DNA of 64,000 bases from Candidatus Eiseniibacteriota bacterium (GCA_016712505.1 JADJQY010000004.1:124001-188000); one strand, 5' to 3'; shown: positions 8,958 to 17,856, counted from the stretch's first letter. Made by a program: numbers and translations. Notes: generated by a model not told the origin, from the letters alone.

Positions 8958-10361
8958 ATGGCGCAAAGGACGAACGAACGAAGGACTCTCGTGCGCAACT
9001 CGCATTCGAACAGTTGGCCCAGGCTTGCGGCTCTGGGAGCGCTCTGGGTGATCTGCAGCGTCGCCCCCGCCCGCGCGCAGATGCCGTGGCTGGAACCCGA
9101 GGATGGGGACCTCCTGCACGTCTCGACCGCAGAGGGTCCGGAACAGGGTCAGTTCCAGGCGCGCGCTCTGCGCACCGGCGAGACCACCGCGGCGAACGGC
9201 ACGCTGCTGCTCAACCGCGCCCAGGTGCGGTATGGCCTCAGCCGGTGGGTCTCCCTCGGTTTCTCGATTCCCTATCTCGCACAGCAGGATGGCCTGCTGG
9301 AGAAGTCCGGACTGGGGGACACCAATCTCTCCCTCAAGATTCACGGGCGCCCCTACGGAGACCTTCCGATCCGGGTGGGGCTCCGACAATCGATCAGCCT
9401 CCCCACCGGCTTCGAGCAGGAGAGCGATGGGCTCCTCCCCTTCACCTCGCGGCAGTACGACTACTCCGCTCAGGGGATTTTTCAGTACGACGCGCTGACC
9501 GGAGCACGTCGGCTCTCGGCCTACCTCAACCCTGGAGTCCTGCTGCCCGGCGGCGATGTCGACAGCTACGCCACCGCCGGCTTCGGGCTCTCTTTGCAGA
9601 GGATCCTCCCCTTCGGACTGGCGGCGCACGGTGAGTACTACACGCGCTGGAGTCTGGTCACGAAGGAGTTCGACGCCGAGGCGTTCGTCAGCGTGAACCG
9701 TGAGCTCTTCTGGGGACTCGGGGTCGACATCGGAGCGAAGCGGAAGCTCTTGCAGGAAGAGGTCGTCGATCCTGAACTGCACCTGGGCCTGACCTTCGAC
9801 TGGCCGAGGAGCGGCGGCGACGTACTCGAAGTGCGCACCCCCAAGGTCTCTCGGGCGGCGTTGCTCGTGCTCCCGCTGGAAATCAAGACCGCCGACCCGC
9901 ACGGTTGCGCGGGGGTCATCGCCGAGGAGTTCCGGGCCAGAGCCCACAGCGGCGGCCAACCGCTCACCGTCTTCGTCCGCGCAGTGCCCGGAGAGCATCT
10001 CGATGCGCTCGGTACAGTGCGCCACTACGAGCTCGCGGTGCGAATCCTGGCGATCGAGGAAGGTGCGGTCGAGGGGCACTCGATTCCACTCCTGCTCCGC
10101 GCCGCGCGCGGACACACCCGCATCACCGCGCAGATGGAGCTGATCTCGCCCGACGGCTATTCAGTCGCGCACCGCGAGGTGCTCACCGGCCACGCCAGCC
10201 GCGGGCTCGGATTCGACCTTGCCCCCGCCTCGACCTCGGTCGAGGCAAAGATCACTCCGGATGAGGTCAAGGCCGCGCTCCGACTGTCGGCCGCGCGCGA
10301 CCTCGCCGAGCAGATCCTCCGGTCGGCGGTCACCGCCATGGACAAGCGAGACAACCCGTGA
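8958..10361 (+). CDS. Outer-membrane beta-barrel-like protein with a C-terminal periplasmic-type domain
   Basis: 467 residues from ATG 8958 (GGTGGAG 9 nt upstream); GTG 8991 behind AAGGA is an alternative. A signal peptide ends at APARAQ. Residues about 45-290 show alternating strands rich in aromatic and glycine residues (VRYGLSRWVSLGFSIPYLAQ, LPIRVGLRQSISLPTGF, SAYLNPGVLLPGGDVDSYAT), like the transporter-type barrels annotated as phenol-degradation MetA-like proteins. The C-terminal part (about 290-467) is a separate, probably globular region that I do not recognise. It overlaps the next gene by 4 nt. The function is unknown; outer-membrane location is inferred. Confidence 0.6.
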   Translation: MAQRTNERRTLVRNSHSNSWPRLAALGALWVICSVAPARAQMPWLEPEDGDLLHVSTAEGPEQGQFQARALRTGETTAANGTLLLNRAQVRYGLSRWVSLGFSIPYLAQQDGLLEKSGLGDTNLSLKIHGRPYGDLPIRVGLRQSISLPTGFEQESDGLLPFTSRQYDYSAQGIFQYDALTGARRLSAYLNPGVLLPGGDVDSYATAGFGLSLQRILPFGLAAHGEYYTRWSLVTKEFDAEAFVSVNRELFWGLGVDIGAKRKLLQEEVVDPELHLGLTFDWPRSGGDVLEVRTPKVSRAALLVLPLEIKTADPHGCAGVIAEEFRARAHSGGQPLTVFVRAVPGEHLDALGTVRHYELAVRILAIEEGAVEGHSIPLLLRAARGHTRITAQMELISPDGYSVAHREVLTGHASRGLGFDLAPASTSVEAKITPDEVKAALRLSAARDLAEQILRSAVTAMDKRDNP

Positions 10362-10780
10362 AACGCAAGTACCACCGGCCTCGGCCACTGACCCCGCAGA
10401 TCGGCTCCAATCCCCAGCTCCTGTGGATCATCTGGATCCTCGTCGCGGTGATCGTGCTGGCCAACCTGGCCTGCAAGAGCGGCACCGATCCGAACGACAA
10501 GAACGAAGTCCGGGTCACGATCGACGCGGTCCCGCTGCTTCTCATTGCCGATTCGACCAGCACTGCCACCATCTGGGCGACCGTCACCCAGGGGGGGCAG
10601 CCGGTGCCTGACTCGACCATGGTCTTCTTTGCCACGTCCCTCGGCCGGATCGAGGTGGAGGCAGGAACGCGCGATGGCCTGGCCCGGGCCACCTTCACCT
10701 CCGGGCGCGAGACCGGCGTGGCCGCGGTGATCGCCCAGGTGAAAGCCGTTCGCGACACCGTCCTGGTAACGCTGTACTAG
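10358..10780 (+). CDS. Small lipoprotein with an invasin-like Ig domain
   Basis: 140 residues starting at GTG 10358, overlapping the upstream stop by 4 nt, so the two genes are probably translationally coupled. A basic N-terminus (MKRKYHRPR) precedes a hydrophobic helix (about 22-37) ending LANLAC, which could serve as a lipobox around Cys39. The remainder (about 50-140) resembles a bacterial Ig-like (Big_1/invasin) fold: DAVPLLLIADSTSTATIWAT, then GGQPVPDSTMVFF, then ATFTSG and VAAVIAQV. It is likely an envelope partner of the barrel protein encoded just upstream. Confidence 0.65.
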   Translation: MKRKYHRPRPLTPQIGSNPQLLWIIWILVAVIVLANLACKSGTDPNDKNEVRVTIDAVPLLLIADSTSTATIWATVTQGGQPVPDSTMVFFATSLGRIEVEAGTRDGLARATFTSGRETGVAAVIAQVKAVRDTVLVTLY

Positions 10781-10782
10781 CC

Positions 10783-10806
10783 GCGGCGCGCGCCGACGCG
10801 CGCCGC
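10783..10806. terminator. GC-rich hairpin between convergent genes
   Basis: A perfect 10-bp inverted repeat (10783-10792 with 10797-10806, loop CCGA) lies between the converging stop codons at 10780 and 10814. It lacks a clear T tract on either side but is well placed to act in both directions. Confidence 0.5.
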
Positions 10807-10813
10807 TGTCTGC

Positions 10814-12487
10814 CTAGGCCAACGCACTCTCCACCATCCCCAGGACCTCGCCCGCCTTCACGCGCGCGCGCACCAGCGCGTCCTCGCCGCGCCTCCGCAG
10901 TTCCCGTACGGTGCCCTCGTCGGACAGGTTCTTCAGGTTGATCAGCACGTTGAGCCACGCCCCCTCGGCCGCGGCGCGCGCGCACAGCGCGGCCACACCC
11001 GCGTCGCTGAGCGAGTTTTGATTTCCGCGCGCCGCCGCCTCCCGGGCCAGCTCCAACACCTCGATTGACCGCTCGAGCACGGAGAGCGGCACCAAGGTCG
11101 CTCCCCGATTCGCCGCTTCGACCGCCGCCGTCCGGGCCGCGATCTCCTCCGGGGATTTCTGCGGGAGCCGCATCGCCGCCATGACCTCATTGAACGCGCG
11201 GGTGTCTTCATCCACCGCGTGGAGGTACCAGTCCTTCAGCGCCTGCCCCTTCTCCGCCACCGGTCGCATCGCCTCCCACGACGCCTCGAGCCCCTTCCGA
11301 CCCACCGTGAGGTTGGCCACCATGCCGGCGAGGGCCGCGCCGAGCGCCCCGGCATACGCCGCCACACTCCCCCCACCCGGGGCCGGCGAATCGATCGACA
11401 CCTCGTCGGCAAACCCGCGCAGCGTCCTCTCCACCAGCAGCCCTCGGTTGTCTCGGACCGCATACTCGACCACCTTCTTCTCCGGCTCGAACGGCCCAAG
11501 TTCGTCCAGTCCGAGAGAGCGCACCGCGATATGAATCAACTCCGACTCGGGAACCCCGGCCGACTTCCCTTGACGCTCCAGGTAGTAGCGCCCGGCCAGC
11601 AGCAACGCGTCCTTCGGGATCAGCCCGACCAGCTCGCTCCCCGTCACCCGCAACCCCAAGGTCGCCGCCTCTCGCGCGCAGGTCTCGAACGCCACATGGG
11701 GCGGGGTCTCACGGTAGTTGGTCAGGTTGATCGAGATCTGTGCGCGACCGTACTGATCGATGTACCAGCCGACCGCGCGAGTCGAGGGGAGCAGCCCCGC
11801 GTCCCGGAGCTTGTTCCCCTGTGCGTCGAAGACGAACTTTCCCTCCGCATCCTTGCGCAGCCGCCCGTTCTCCCGGATGCGCAGCGCGATCTCATTCGCC
11901 AGCTTCTTGTCGCGCGTGTTGAGATTCACGTTGTAGGCGATGAGGAACTCCCGCGCGCCGATCACCGTGGCACCCGACCTCGGGTGGAAGGCCGCCGGCC
12001 CGAAGTCCGGCTTCCACTCCGGATCAGCCAGTTTGGCCGGCAGTCCCTCGTACTCTCCCGCGCGGATATCGGCCAGCGAACGGCGCTCCGGTCGCGACGC
12101 CGCCTGCTCGTAGAGGTAGACCGGGATGCCCAGCTCCTGACCGACCCGCGCGCCCAGCCGCCGGGCCAGCTCCGCGCACTCCTCCATGGTCACTCCGGCC
12201 AGCGGCACGAACGGACAGACGTCGGTCGCCCCCATGCGCGGATGCGCCCCCTGGTGCCGGCTCATATCGATCCGCTGCGCCGCCTCCCGAATGGCCCGGA
12301 ATGCAGCTTCCACCACCTGCTCCGGCGGGCCGGCGAACGTGAATACCGTACGGTTGGTGTCCGCCCCAGGGTCGACGTCCAGCAGCCGCACACCCTCCAC
12401 GCCACGAACGACCTCCGCGATCGCGTCGAGAACCCCTCGGTCCCGTCCTTCGCTGAAGTTTGGAACGCATTCCACCAGCCGCAACAT
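10814..12487 (-). CDS. Bifunctional glutamate formimidoyltransferase / formimidoyltetrahydrofolate cyclodeaminase
   Basis: 557 residues, close to the length of the fused mammalian FTCD enzyme (about 540). The N-terminal half (about 1-330) is the formiminotransferase, with LVECVPNFSEGRD, the HQGAHPRMGATDVCPF motif and IAYNVNLNT. The C-terminal half (about 345-557) is the cyclodeaminase, with DSPAPGGGSVAAYAGALGAAL. It would transfer the formimino group from formiminoglutamate (histidine breakdown) to tetrahydrofolate and convert it to methenyl-THF, releasing ammonia. The start at 12487 is chosen because AAAGG lies just upstream and it begins directly at LRLVECVPNFSEG. No hut genes are visible nearby. 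Confidence 0.92.
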   Translation of the reverse strand: MLRLVECVPNFSEGRDRGVLDAIAEVVRGVEGVRLLDVDPGADTNRTVFTFAGPPEQVVEAAFRAIREAAQRIDMSRHQGAHPRMGATDVCPFVPLAGVTMEECAELARRLGARVGQELGIPVYLYEQAASRPERRSLADIRAGEYEGLPAKLADPEWKPDFGPAAFHPRSGATVIGAREFLIAYNVNLNTRDKKLANEIALRIRENGRLRKDAEGKFVFDAQGNKLRDAGLLPSTRAVGWYIDQYGRAQISINLTNYRETPPHVAFETCAREAATLGLRVTGSELVGLIPKDALLLAGRYYLERQGKSAGVPESELIHIAVRSLGLDELGPFEPEKKVVEYAVRDNRGLLVERTLRGFADEVSIDSPAPGGGSVAAYAGALGAALAGMVANLTVGRKGLEASWEAMRPVAEKGQALKDWYLHAVDEDTRAFNEVMAAMRLPQKSPEEIAARTAAVEAANRGATLVPLSVLERSIEVLELAREAAARGNQNSLSDAGVAALCARAAAEGAWLNVLINLKNLSDEGTVRELRRRGEDALVRARVKAGEVLGMVESALA

Positions 12488-12607
12488 AAGAGCCTTTCTC
12501 CTCGACCACCTCGCCACGGTCGCCGATACCGATTAGGATGAAGTCCAGAGGGACTACCCGGTCCCAGGGATGCAAACGACGGGAAGTCTAGCTTCGGGAG
12601 GTTAGGA

Positions 12608-13183
12608 ATGAAACGTTCGCTCCAGCTTGGTGCACTCTTCGCACTCCTCGCTGCCACGAGCGCCATCGACTTCGGTTGCGCCGGCAAGTCCACCGGGACG
12701 CGCGCCTCGAACCAGCCGCCGGTCGCTGCCGCGCCCAAGACCGACGCCGCCCTCACCACCGAAGGCTCCGGTCCGTACCTGGTTCCCCTGGCCGAACAGA
12801 GGCGCTGGTCCTACTCGGCGCTCCCCACCCCGGCCCCCTCCTCGAAACCGAACTACCTCCTCCGGAGCGTCGGCTTTGCAAAGTCGAGCAGCACGCTCGA
12901 CAACGAGGGGCGTGGCACGCTCAAGGGGCTGGCCGAGGTCCTGCAGGAGAAGACCAAGATCCGCGTCCTCTGTCTCGGACTGGCCGACGGCGGCCCGGAG
13001 AAGGTCAACGCCGAGAACGTCGCCACCGGGCGCGCCCAGGCGGCACGCCAGGCTCTGATCAACGCGGGAGTTTCCAAGGACCGGATCGAGACGGCCAGCT
13101 TCGGCGCCGGCCAGGCCCAGGCCCAGGACCCGATCGGCCAGGAGCTGGAGCGCGTGGTCGAGGTCTGGCTGCTGACCGAGTAG
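12608..13183 (+). CDS. OmpA-like lipoprotein
   Basis: 191 residues. The signal sequence reaches a probable lipid-anchor Cys (AIDFGCAG, Cys24), followed by a Pro/Ala-rich linker (to about 75). The rest (about 80-191) follows the OmpA C-terminal pattern: VGFAKSSSTLDNEGRGTLKG (peptidoglycan-binding entry strand), LAEVLQEKTKIRVLCLG, then RAQAARQALINAGVSKDRIE and ERVVEVWLL. It probably tethers the outer envelope to peptidoglycan, although the usual NxxLSxxRA motif is degenerate. It is divergent from the FTCD gene, sharing a roughly 120-bp intergenic region. Confidence 0.75.
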   Translation: MKRSLQLGALFALLAATSAIDFGCAGKSTGTRASNQPPVAAAPKTDAALTTEGSGPYLVPLAEQRRWSYSALPTPAPSSKPNYLLRSVGFAKSSSTLDNEGRGTLKGLAEVLQEKTKIRVLCLGLADGGPEKVNAENVATGRAQAARQALINAGVSKDRIETASFGAGQAQAQDPIGQELERVVEVWLLTE

Positions 13184-13235
13184 TCACCTCCCCGGCAATC
13201 CAGCTTCGAATCCGCACCTTACGATCGGCGGGACG

Positions 13236-13471
13236 CTACGACGGGTAGCGCTTCCCGCCGACGTACGCCTCGAAACTCCGCAGAGCCGCAAACAGCTCAG
13301 GCGAGCCGTGAGGGCCTCGAGCGTCTCACGTTCGGCAGCGTCCAGCTCCTCTGCCCCTGTGGCCAGGATGCGGATCGCCCGCTCGTGTGACTCACGTAGC
13401 GCCTTTTCAGAAGCCAGCGCCACCTTCAGGTTCTCGGCTAAAAGGGTAAGGCTCGCCAGTCCTCGTTCCAC
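13236..13471 (-). pseudogene. Truncated partner of a nucleotidyltransferase pair (toxin-antitoxin-like)
   Basis: GTG at 13469-13471 begins an alpha-helical protein (ASLTLLAENLKVALASEKAL, then RESHERAIRILATG, then ERETLEALTARL). It resembles the small helical proteins encoded next to minimal nucleotidyltransferases. After LEALTARL the family-like sequence stops. This frame runs on as low-quality Arg/Ser-rich sequence to a stop at 13184, while the +1 frame gives a better tail (GSPELFAALRSF, then KRYPS, stop at 13236). I therefore read it as deleted or frameshifted. It overlaps the upstream, also broken, nucleotidyltransferase by 34 nt, as in coupled pairs. The family assignment is from memory. 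Confidence 0.5.
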
Positions 13472-13797
13472 AATTCCACCGTTCGTGGACTGATCGTCTC
13501 CAGGAAGGCCCGCGGGCCCAGATCAGGGACATCCTCGAGCGGGCCTGTGATGATCATGTCGATCTTCTGCGGTCCAATCGCATCCTCGAGTCTGCGCCGG
13601 ATCTGTCGCGCCTACACCGGATCCACATCCGTACCCTCAGCGCAGACCACCCACAGGTCGATGTCTCCACCACGAGCGTCGATGTTCGCTCTCGATCTGA
13701 ACAGGCGGACCGACAGCAGTCGTTCCATCGGCACAACCTGGGTAACCGCCGTGGCGATGCTTTCAACCTCGATCGGCGACAGACGATGTCTTTCCAT
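13438..13797 (-). pseudogene. Minimal nucleotidyltransferase with an in-frame TAG
   Basis: A 119-codon frame from ATG 13797 interrupted once by TAG at 13612-13614. Upstream of the stop: VPMERLLSVRLFRSRANIDA, then GDIDLWVV, a divergent version of the GSxARG...SDxDL nucleotidyltransferase motif; GS and ARG have become LF and ANI, so catalytic residues are also eroded. Downstream in the same phase: ARQIRRRLEDAIGPQKIDMI, then ISPRTVELWNEDW. The nonsense codon, the eroded motif and the broken partner together indicate a decayed MNT-type toxin-antitoxin-like module. Confidence 0.65.
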
Positions 13798-14326
13798 TTC
13801 GGTATGCAGAATGGCAGGCGAGGCGGAGTTGGAACCAGCGACTGACGACCCCCAAATCCCCCACCGCCTGCGCGGGAGGGCGGTGGGGGCTCCGGGTCCC
13901 GCCTCGGGCGATTCGCCCAAATCACGCCACAGGACGAACATCAGGCTTGCGTGGCCCTCCTGGGGCGATGATGATGCGAGCCCCGACTGGTGGAGAAAAC
14001 TGATGGTGAAGTTCCGGGAAGTTGCTTGAAACGCCCGTTGGACGGGCCGTCCAGGCCGAGCTTGTCGGTGCGCAGGCGCGAAGGGTCTTCGCGACGCCCC
14101 CGACGATCGATCGGCGTGGGTGCGCGCACCCGCGCGGCTGCGATCGCCCCCCGTCACTGTCGTCCCCCCCTCCTCGCTCCAAGCGATCCCAGGCGAACCC
14201 TCTCTGGCGCTCCCTGTGGACCGATCGTACGCACACGGCTTTCGCGCCTGCCTGACACCCCATTGCCCGACACATCCGCGAAAGGAGCGCTCCCAAGACA
14301 GTTCTGACGGAAGGAGATCCTGAGGA
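13798..14326. other. Intergenic region upstream of kaiC
   Basis: About 530 bp without a convincing gene. It holds a perfect 11-bp hairpin (13858-13868 with 13879-13889) and an AAGGAG ribosome-binding site (about 14310-14315) before kaiC. Short frames across it have no family resemblance. The kaiC promoter should lie here but I cannot place it. Confidence 0.4.
13858..13889. repeat. Perfect 11-bp hairpin
   Basis: CCCCCACCGCC at 13858-13868 pairs with GGCGGTGGGGG at 13879-13889 around a 10-nt loop. There is no T tract on the plus side, so it may be a structural element or a weak terminator. Confidence 0.5.
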
Positions 14327-16126
14327 ATGAAGTCCACCAGTGCGGCAACAGCTCCGCGCTCTCCTGGGCTGGCCAAAGTGTCATCGGGCATACCGGGGCT
14401 GGATGACATTACCGACGGCGGGCTGCCGAAGGGACGATCCACGCTGGTCTGCGGCGGGGCCGGTTCCGGCAAGACCTTGTTTGCCATCGAGTTTCTGGTT
14501 CACGGTGCGCGACGCTTCGACGAACCGGGCGTGCTCATGGCCTTCGATGAAACGGCGAACGACCTCATCCAGAACGTCGCATCGCTCGGCTTTGGACTGC
14601 CGGACCTCATCCGGAGGAAGAAGTTCCTGATCGATTTCGTCCGGGTCGAGGCGGCCGAGATCCTGGAAACCGGTGAATACGACCTCGAGGGGCTCTTCGT
14701 GCGCCTCGGACATGCCATCGATTCGATCGGCGCCAAGCGGGTCGCGCTCGACTCGCTCGAGACTCTCTTCGCCGGGCTCTCCAACACCGCGATCCTCCGA
14801 TCGGAGCTCCGTCGGCTCTTTCGCTGGATGAAGGACCGCGGCGTCACCTCCGTGATCACCGCGGAGCGCGGCGAGGGAACGCTCACCCGACACGGTCTGG
14901 AAGAGTACATCTCCGACTGCGTGGTCCTGCTCGATCACCGAGTACACAACCAGGTGGCCACCCGCCGCCTTCGTATCGTGAAGTACCGAGGTTCGCATCA
15001 CGGCGCCGACGAGTTCCCTTTTCTGATCGGGGATCACGGTCTGGTAGTGCTCCCGATCACTTCCCTCGGCCTCACCCACGTGGCCGGAACCGAGCGCGTA
15101 TCGAGCGGTGTTCCTCGACTCGACCAGATGCTCGGCGGAAAAGGGTACTTTCGCGGGAGCAGCATCCTCGTCTCCGGGACTGCCGGGACAGGCAAGACCA
15201 GCTTCTCCGCTCACCTGGTCGACGCAGCCTGCCGCCGAGGAGAGCGCAGCCTCATCTTCCTCTTTGAGGAATCACCCAGCCAGTTGATCCGCAACATGCA
15301 ATCGATCGGGGTAGATCTGAGCCGTTGGGTTGAAATGGATCGACTCCGCATCTATGCCGCCCGCCCCACGCTGCATGGACTGGAGACCCACCTCGCGACC
15401 ATGCATCAGGTCACGGCGGAGTTCCAACCGCACGTAGTGGCGGTCGACCCGGTGACCAACCTCGCTGCGGCCGGGACCCTGCAGGAGGCAAAGTCTCTGC
15501 TGATCCGACTCATCGACCATTTCAAGGAACGTCAGATCACCGCGTTCTTCACCAGTCTCACTCACGGTGAACAGCACGAGGAGTCAACCGACATCGGTAT
15601 CTCCTCGCTCATGGACACCTGGCTGCTGATCCGCGAGCTGGAGACCAACGGTGAGCGCAACCGCGTACTCTATCTCCTCAAGTCGCGCGGCATGTCGCAC
15701 TCGAATCAGGTGCGCGAGTTCCGCCTGACCGACAACGGGATCGACCTGATCGACGTCTATGTCGGACCGGGAGTGGTGCTCACCGGTACCGCCCGCCTGG
15801 CCCAGGAAGCGCGAGACCGGGCGGAGGAACTCGACCGACGGCAGGCCTTCCTCAAGCGGAAGCACGATCTCGATCAGCGGCGCCAGGCTCTGCAGTCCCA
15901 ACTGGGCGCGCTGCAGCTCGAGCACCGCTCGATCGAAGAGGAACTCCAAACGACCTTGGCGCAGGAATCAGCTTGGTTCGACACCCAGCGGGCGAATCGC
16001 ATCGACCTGGCCCGGGTGCGACAGGCCGACCCGGCCAGAATGCCCATGAACGGCAACGAGTCTCCGGCTGGCCGGGCTCGACCCACTCGGGGCTCGGGGA
16101 AATCAAAGAAGGGAGCAGGACAATGA
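14327..16126 (+). CDS. kaiC: KaiC-family double-ATPase (circadian clock protein homologue)
   Basis: 599 residues with two RecA-type ATPase domains. CI: SGIPGLDDITDGGLPKG and Walker A GGAGSGKT at 43-50. CII: SSGVPRLDQMLGGKGYFRGS and Walker A GTAGTGKT at 284-291. The CII autophosphorylation site equivalent to cyanobacterial S431/T432 is Ser426-Ser427 in DIGISSLMDT, so a phosphorylation cycle is possible. Unlike classical KaiC (about 520 residues) it carries a C-terminal coiled coil (about 490-550, Arg/Glu/Gln rich) and a basic tail. Its stop overlaps the kaiB start (ATGA), indicating coupling. No kaiA is visible, as in many non-cyanobacterial kaiBC loci. It probably acts as a signalling ATPase rather than a proven clock. 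Confidence 0.93.
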   Translation: MKSTSAATAPRSPGLAKVSSGIPGLDDITDGGLPKGRSTLVCGGAGSGKTLFAIEFLVHGARRFDEPGVLMAFDETANDLIQNVASLGFGLPDLIRRKKFLIDFVRVEAAEILETGEYDLEGLFVRLGHAIDSIGAKRVALDSLETLFAGLSNTAILRSELRRLFRWMKDRGVTSVITAERGEGTLTRHGLEEYISDCVVLLDHRVHNQVATRRLRIVKYRGSHHGADEFPFLIGDHGLVVLPITSLGLTHVAGTERVSSGVPRLDQMLGGKGYFRGSSILVSGTAGTGKTSFSAHLVDAACRRGERSLIFLFEESPSQLIRNMQSIGVDLSRWVEMDRLRIYAARPTLHGLETHLATMHQVTAEFQPHVVAVDPVTNLAAAGTLQEAKSLLIRLIDHFKERQITAFFTSLTHGEQHEESTDIGISSLMDTWLLIRELETNGERNRVLYLLKSRGMSHSNQVREFRLTDNGIDLIDVYVGPGVVLTGTARLAQEARDRAEELDRRQAFLKRKHDLDQRRQALQSQLGALQLEHRSIEEELQTTLAQESAWFDTQRANRIDLARVRQADPARMPMNGNESPAGRARPTRGSGKSKKGAGQ

Positions 16127-16479
16127 CCGTGCGAAAGGCCGTTTCCACGCGTACCGCGAGCACGCCTCGCCGCGCCCCGGTTACACCGGCCCCGAAGAAC
16201 CGGGTGATCCTCCGTCTCTATGTTGCCGGGACCACCCCGAACTCCACCCGCGCGATCCTGGCTGCGCGAAAGCTCTGCCAGGAGCACCTCGACGGGCTTT
16301 ACCGGCTGGAGGTGATCGACATCTACCAGCGACCCCGCCTGGCTCGGGACGAGCAGATCGTTGCCGTACCCACGCTGGTCAAGCGTCTCCCGCCTCCGCT
16401 CCGCAGGCTGGTAGGCGACTTATCGGTGTCCGAGCGCGTGCTCATCGGCCTCGACCTCAGGGATACCACCAAGAACTGA
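16123..16479 (+). CDS. kaiB: KaiB-family protein
   Basis: 118 residues. After a 25-residue basic/Pro-rich N-terminal extension comes the KaiB thioredoxin-like core: VILRLYVAGTTPNSTRAILA, then LYRLEVIDIYQRPRLA, then IVAVPTLVKRLPPPLRRLVG. The cis-Pro in VPTL and the conserved KRLPPPLRR strand are typical. KaiB binds the KaiC CI ring to regulate phosphorylation. ATG 16123 overlaps the kaiC stop by 4 nt. A PAS-GGDEF gene starts 49 bp downstream. Confidence 0.93.
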   Translation: MTVRKAVSTRTASTPRRAPVTPAPKNRVILRLYVAGTTPNSTRAILAARKLCQEHLDGLYRLEVIDIYQRPRLARDEQIVAVPTLVKRLPPPLRRLVGDLSVSERVLIGLDLRDTTKN

Positions 16480-16528
16480 CCCATCGACTTCGGGAACGAG
16501 GGGTCTCACAACTCGGGAGGGGGATGCA

Positions 16529-17565
16529 ATGGCCGTCGGGGAACGCCACCGTTCGCGCCGAGACCTGGAAAACGAGATCGGCGCGCTGCGCCAACGTCTG
16601 GGAGAGTCGGAGGAGATCCTGCGGGCCATCCGCGCCGGCGAGGTGGACGCCATTCTGGTCGCGGACGATGCAGGCGAGCGGATCCTCACCGTGGAAGGCG
16701 CAGACTCCGCCTTCCGGGTCCTGGTCGAGGCGATGAACGAGGGGGCGGCGATCCTGCGTGAATGCGGGACGCTGACCTATTGCAACGGACGCCTCGCCGC
16801 GATGCTCAAGAGCCCACTCGAGCTGGTGATGGGGCAACCGCTGATCGAGTTCATCGCCTCGCCCGATCGACCCGCCTGGAGGGCGCTGCTCGACCGGCAC
16901 CACGCCGCCGGGTGCACTGGAACCGTTGCTCTGCTCTGCACCGACGGCTCGACCCTGCCGGTCCAGCTCTCACTCAGCGCCATGCAGGTGCACGGCCACC
17001 AGAGCGTTTGCCTGGTCGCCACGGACCTGACCGAGCACATCCGCACCGAAGAGGAACTGCGGAGCCTGTCGCTCGTCGACGCTCTCACCGGCCTCTACAA
17101 TCGTCGTGGTTTCTTCACCCTGGCCGAGCAGCAGCTCAAGCTCGCCCGACGGATCGACGGTCAACTCCAGCTCGTCTTTGCCGATCTCGACGACCTCAAG
17201 TTGATCAACGATCGCCTCGGGCACGATGAAGGGGACCGCGCGCTGATGGACGTGGCCGCCATCCTGCGAACCACCTTCCGGGAGTCGGACACCATCGCCC
17301 GCCTCGGGGGGACGAGTTCGCCATCCTCGCCACCTGCAGCCTCGAGATGAACCCGCTCACCCTCGCCTTGCGGCTCCAGGAACACCTGCGGGCCCACAAC
17401 ACTACCGGACACCGCTCCTACGCCCTCTCAATGAGCGTCGGGATCGTCACCTACGATCCCGAGTCCCCGACCTCGATTACCGAGCTCCTGAGCCGGGCAG
17501 ACGCCGCGATGTACCAGGAGAAGCGCGCCCATCACGGAACCGACGGCGGCAATCCCCCGCCGTAG
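16529..17565 (+). CDS. PAS domain diguanylate cyclase, frameshifted at the GGDEF motif
   Basis: About 345 residues when the frame is restored. The N-terminal coiled coil and ILRAIRAGEVDAILV segment, then a PAS domain (about 60-180: VEAMNEGAAILRECGTLTYC), then a GGDEF domain starting SLVDALTGLYNRRGFF. At the active site a run of six G (17306-17311) would need seven to read RLGGDEFAI; as given, the frame becomes RLGGTSS and stops at 17348-17350. The remainder (SMSVGIVTYDP, then LLSRADAAMYQEKR) continues in the other frame to 17565. The restored protein would make cyclic di-GMP and is probably the output or sensor partner of KaiC/KaiB. The start at 16529 follows GGGAGGGGG. Confidence 0.85.
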
Positions 17566-17634
17566 AGCACGATCGCATCCCCTCGGACCACAAGCTCCGG
17601 CCGCCGTCGCAAACCGCGCGGCGGCCGCGCCGTC

Positions 17635-17856
17635 TCACCGCTCCTCGTACTGAAAGACCCACTCCAGCGGCACATCGAAGACCCGGGCGATTCGGAACGC
17701 CACTTCCAGCGAGGGCGAGTACCGGGAAGCCTCGATCGCCACGATGGTCTGCCGCGACACCCCCACCCGGGCGGCCAACTCCTGCTGCGTCATCTCCCCG
17801 TGTCGGAAGCGCAACACCCGGATCTCGTTGGCAATCCTCCCCAGTCGCTTGCCCAC
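17635..17856 (-). CDS. XRE-family helix-turn-helix regulator
   Basis: 73 residues, almost only a HTH_3 domain: LRFRHGEMTQQELAARVGVS, then RQTIVAIEASRYSPSLEVAF, then RIARVFDVPLEWVFQYEE. This is the short Cro/C1-like type common beside membrane or stress genes. The start is GTG 17854-17856 with CGGAG 9 nt upstream. It is divergent from the alpha/beta hydrolase gene across an AT-rich region and probably autoregulates and/or controls that neighbour (inference). Confidence 0.88.
   Translation of the reverse strand: MGKRLGRIANEIRVLRFRHGEMTQQELAARVGVSRQTIVAIEASRYSPSLEVAFRIARVFDVPLEWVFQYEER

Noticed and set aside
2473..13614. Treating the two in-frame TAG codons (nadA 2473, nucleotidyltransferase 13612) as evidence for a changed genetic code
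   Set aside because: Several intact genes here end in TAG (4440, 8691, 10780, 13183), and the second locus is decayed in other ways as well.
13547..14029. A plus-strand frame ending SPDWWRKLMVKFREVA upstream of kaiC
   Set aside because: Most of it is antisense to the decayed nucleotidyltransferase and it has no start site or family resemblance; at best the last 30 residues are a gene fragment.
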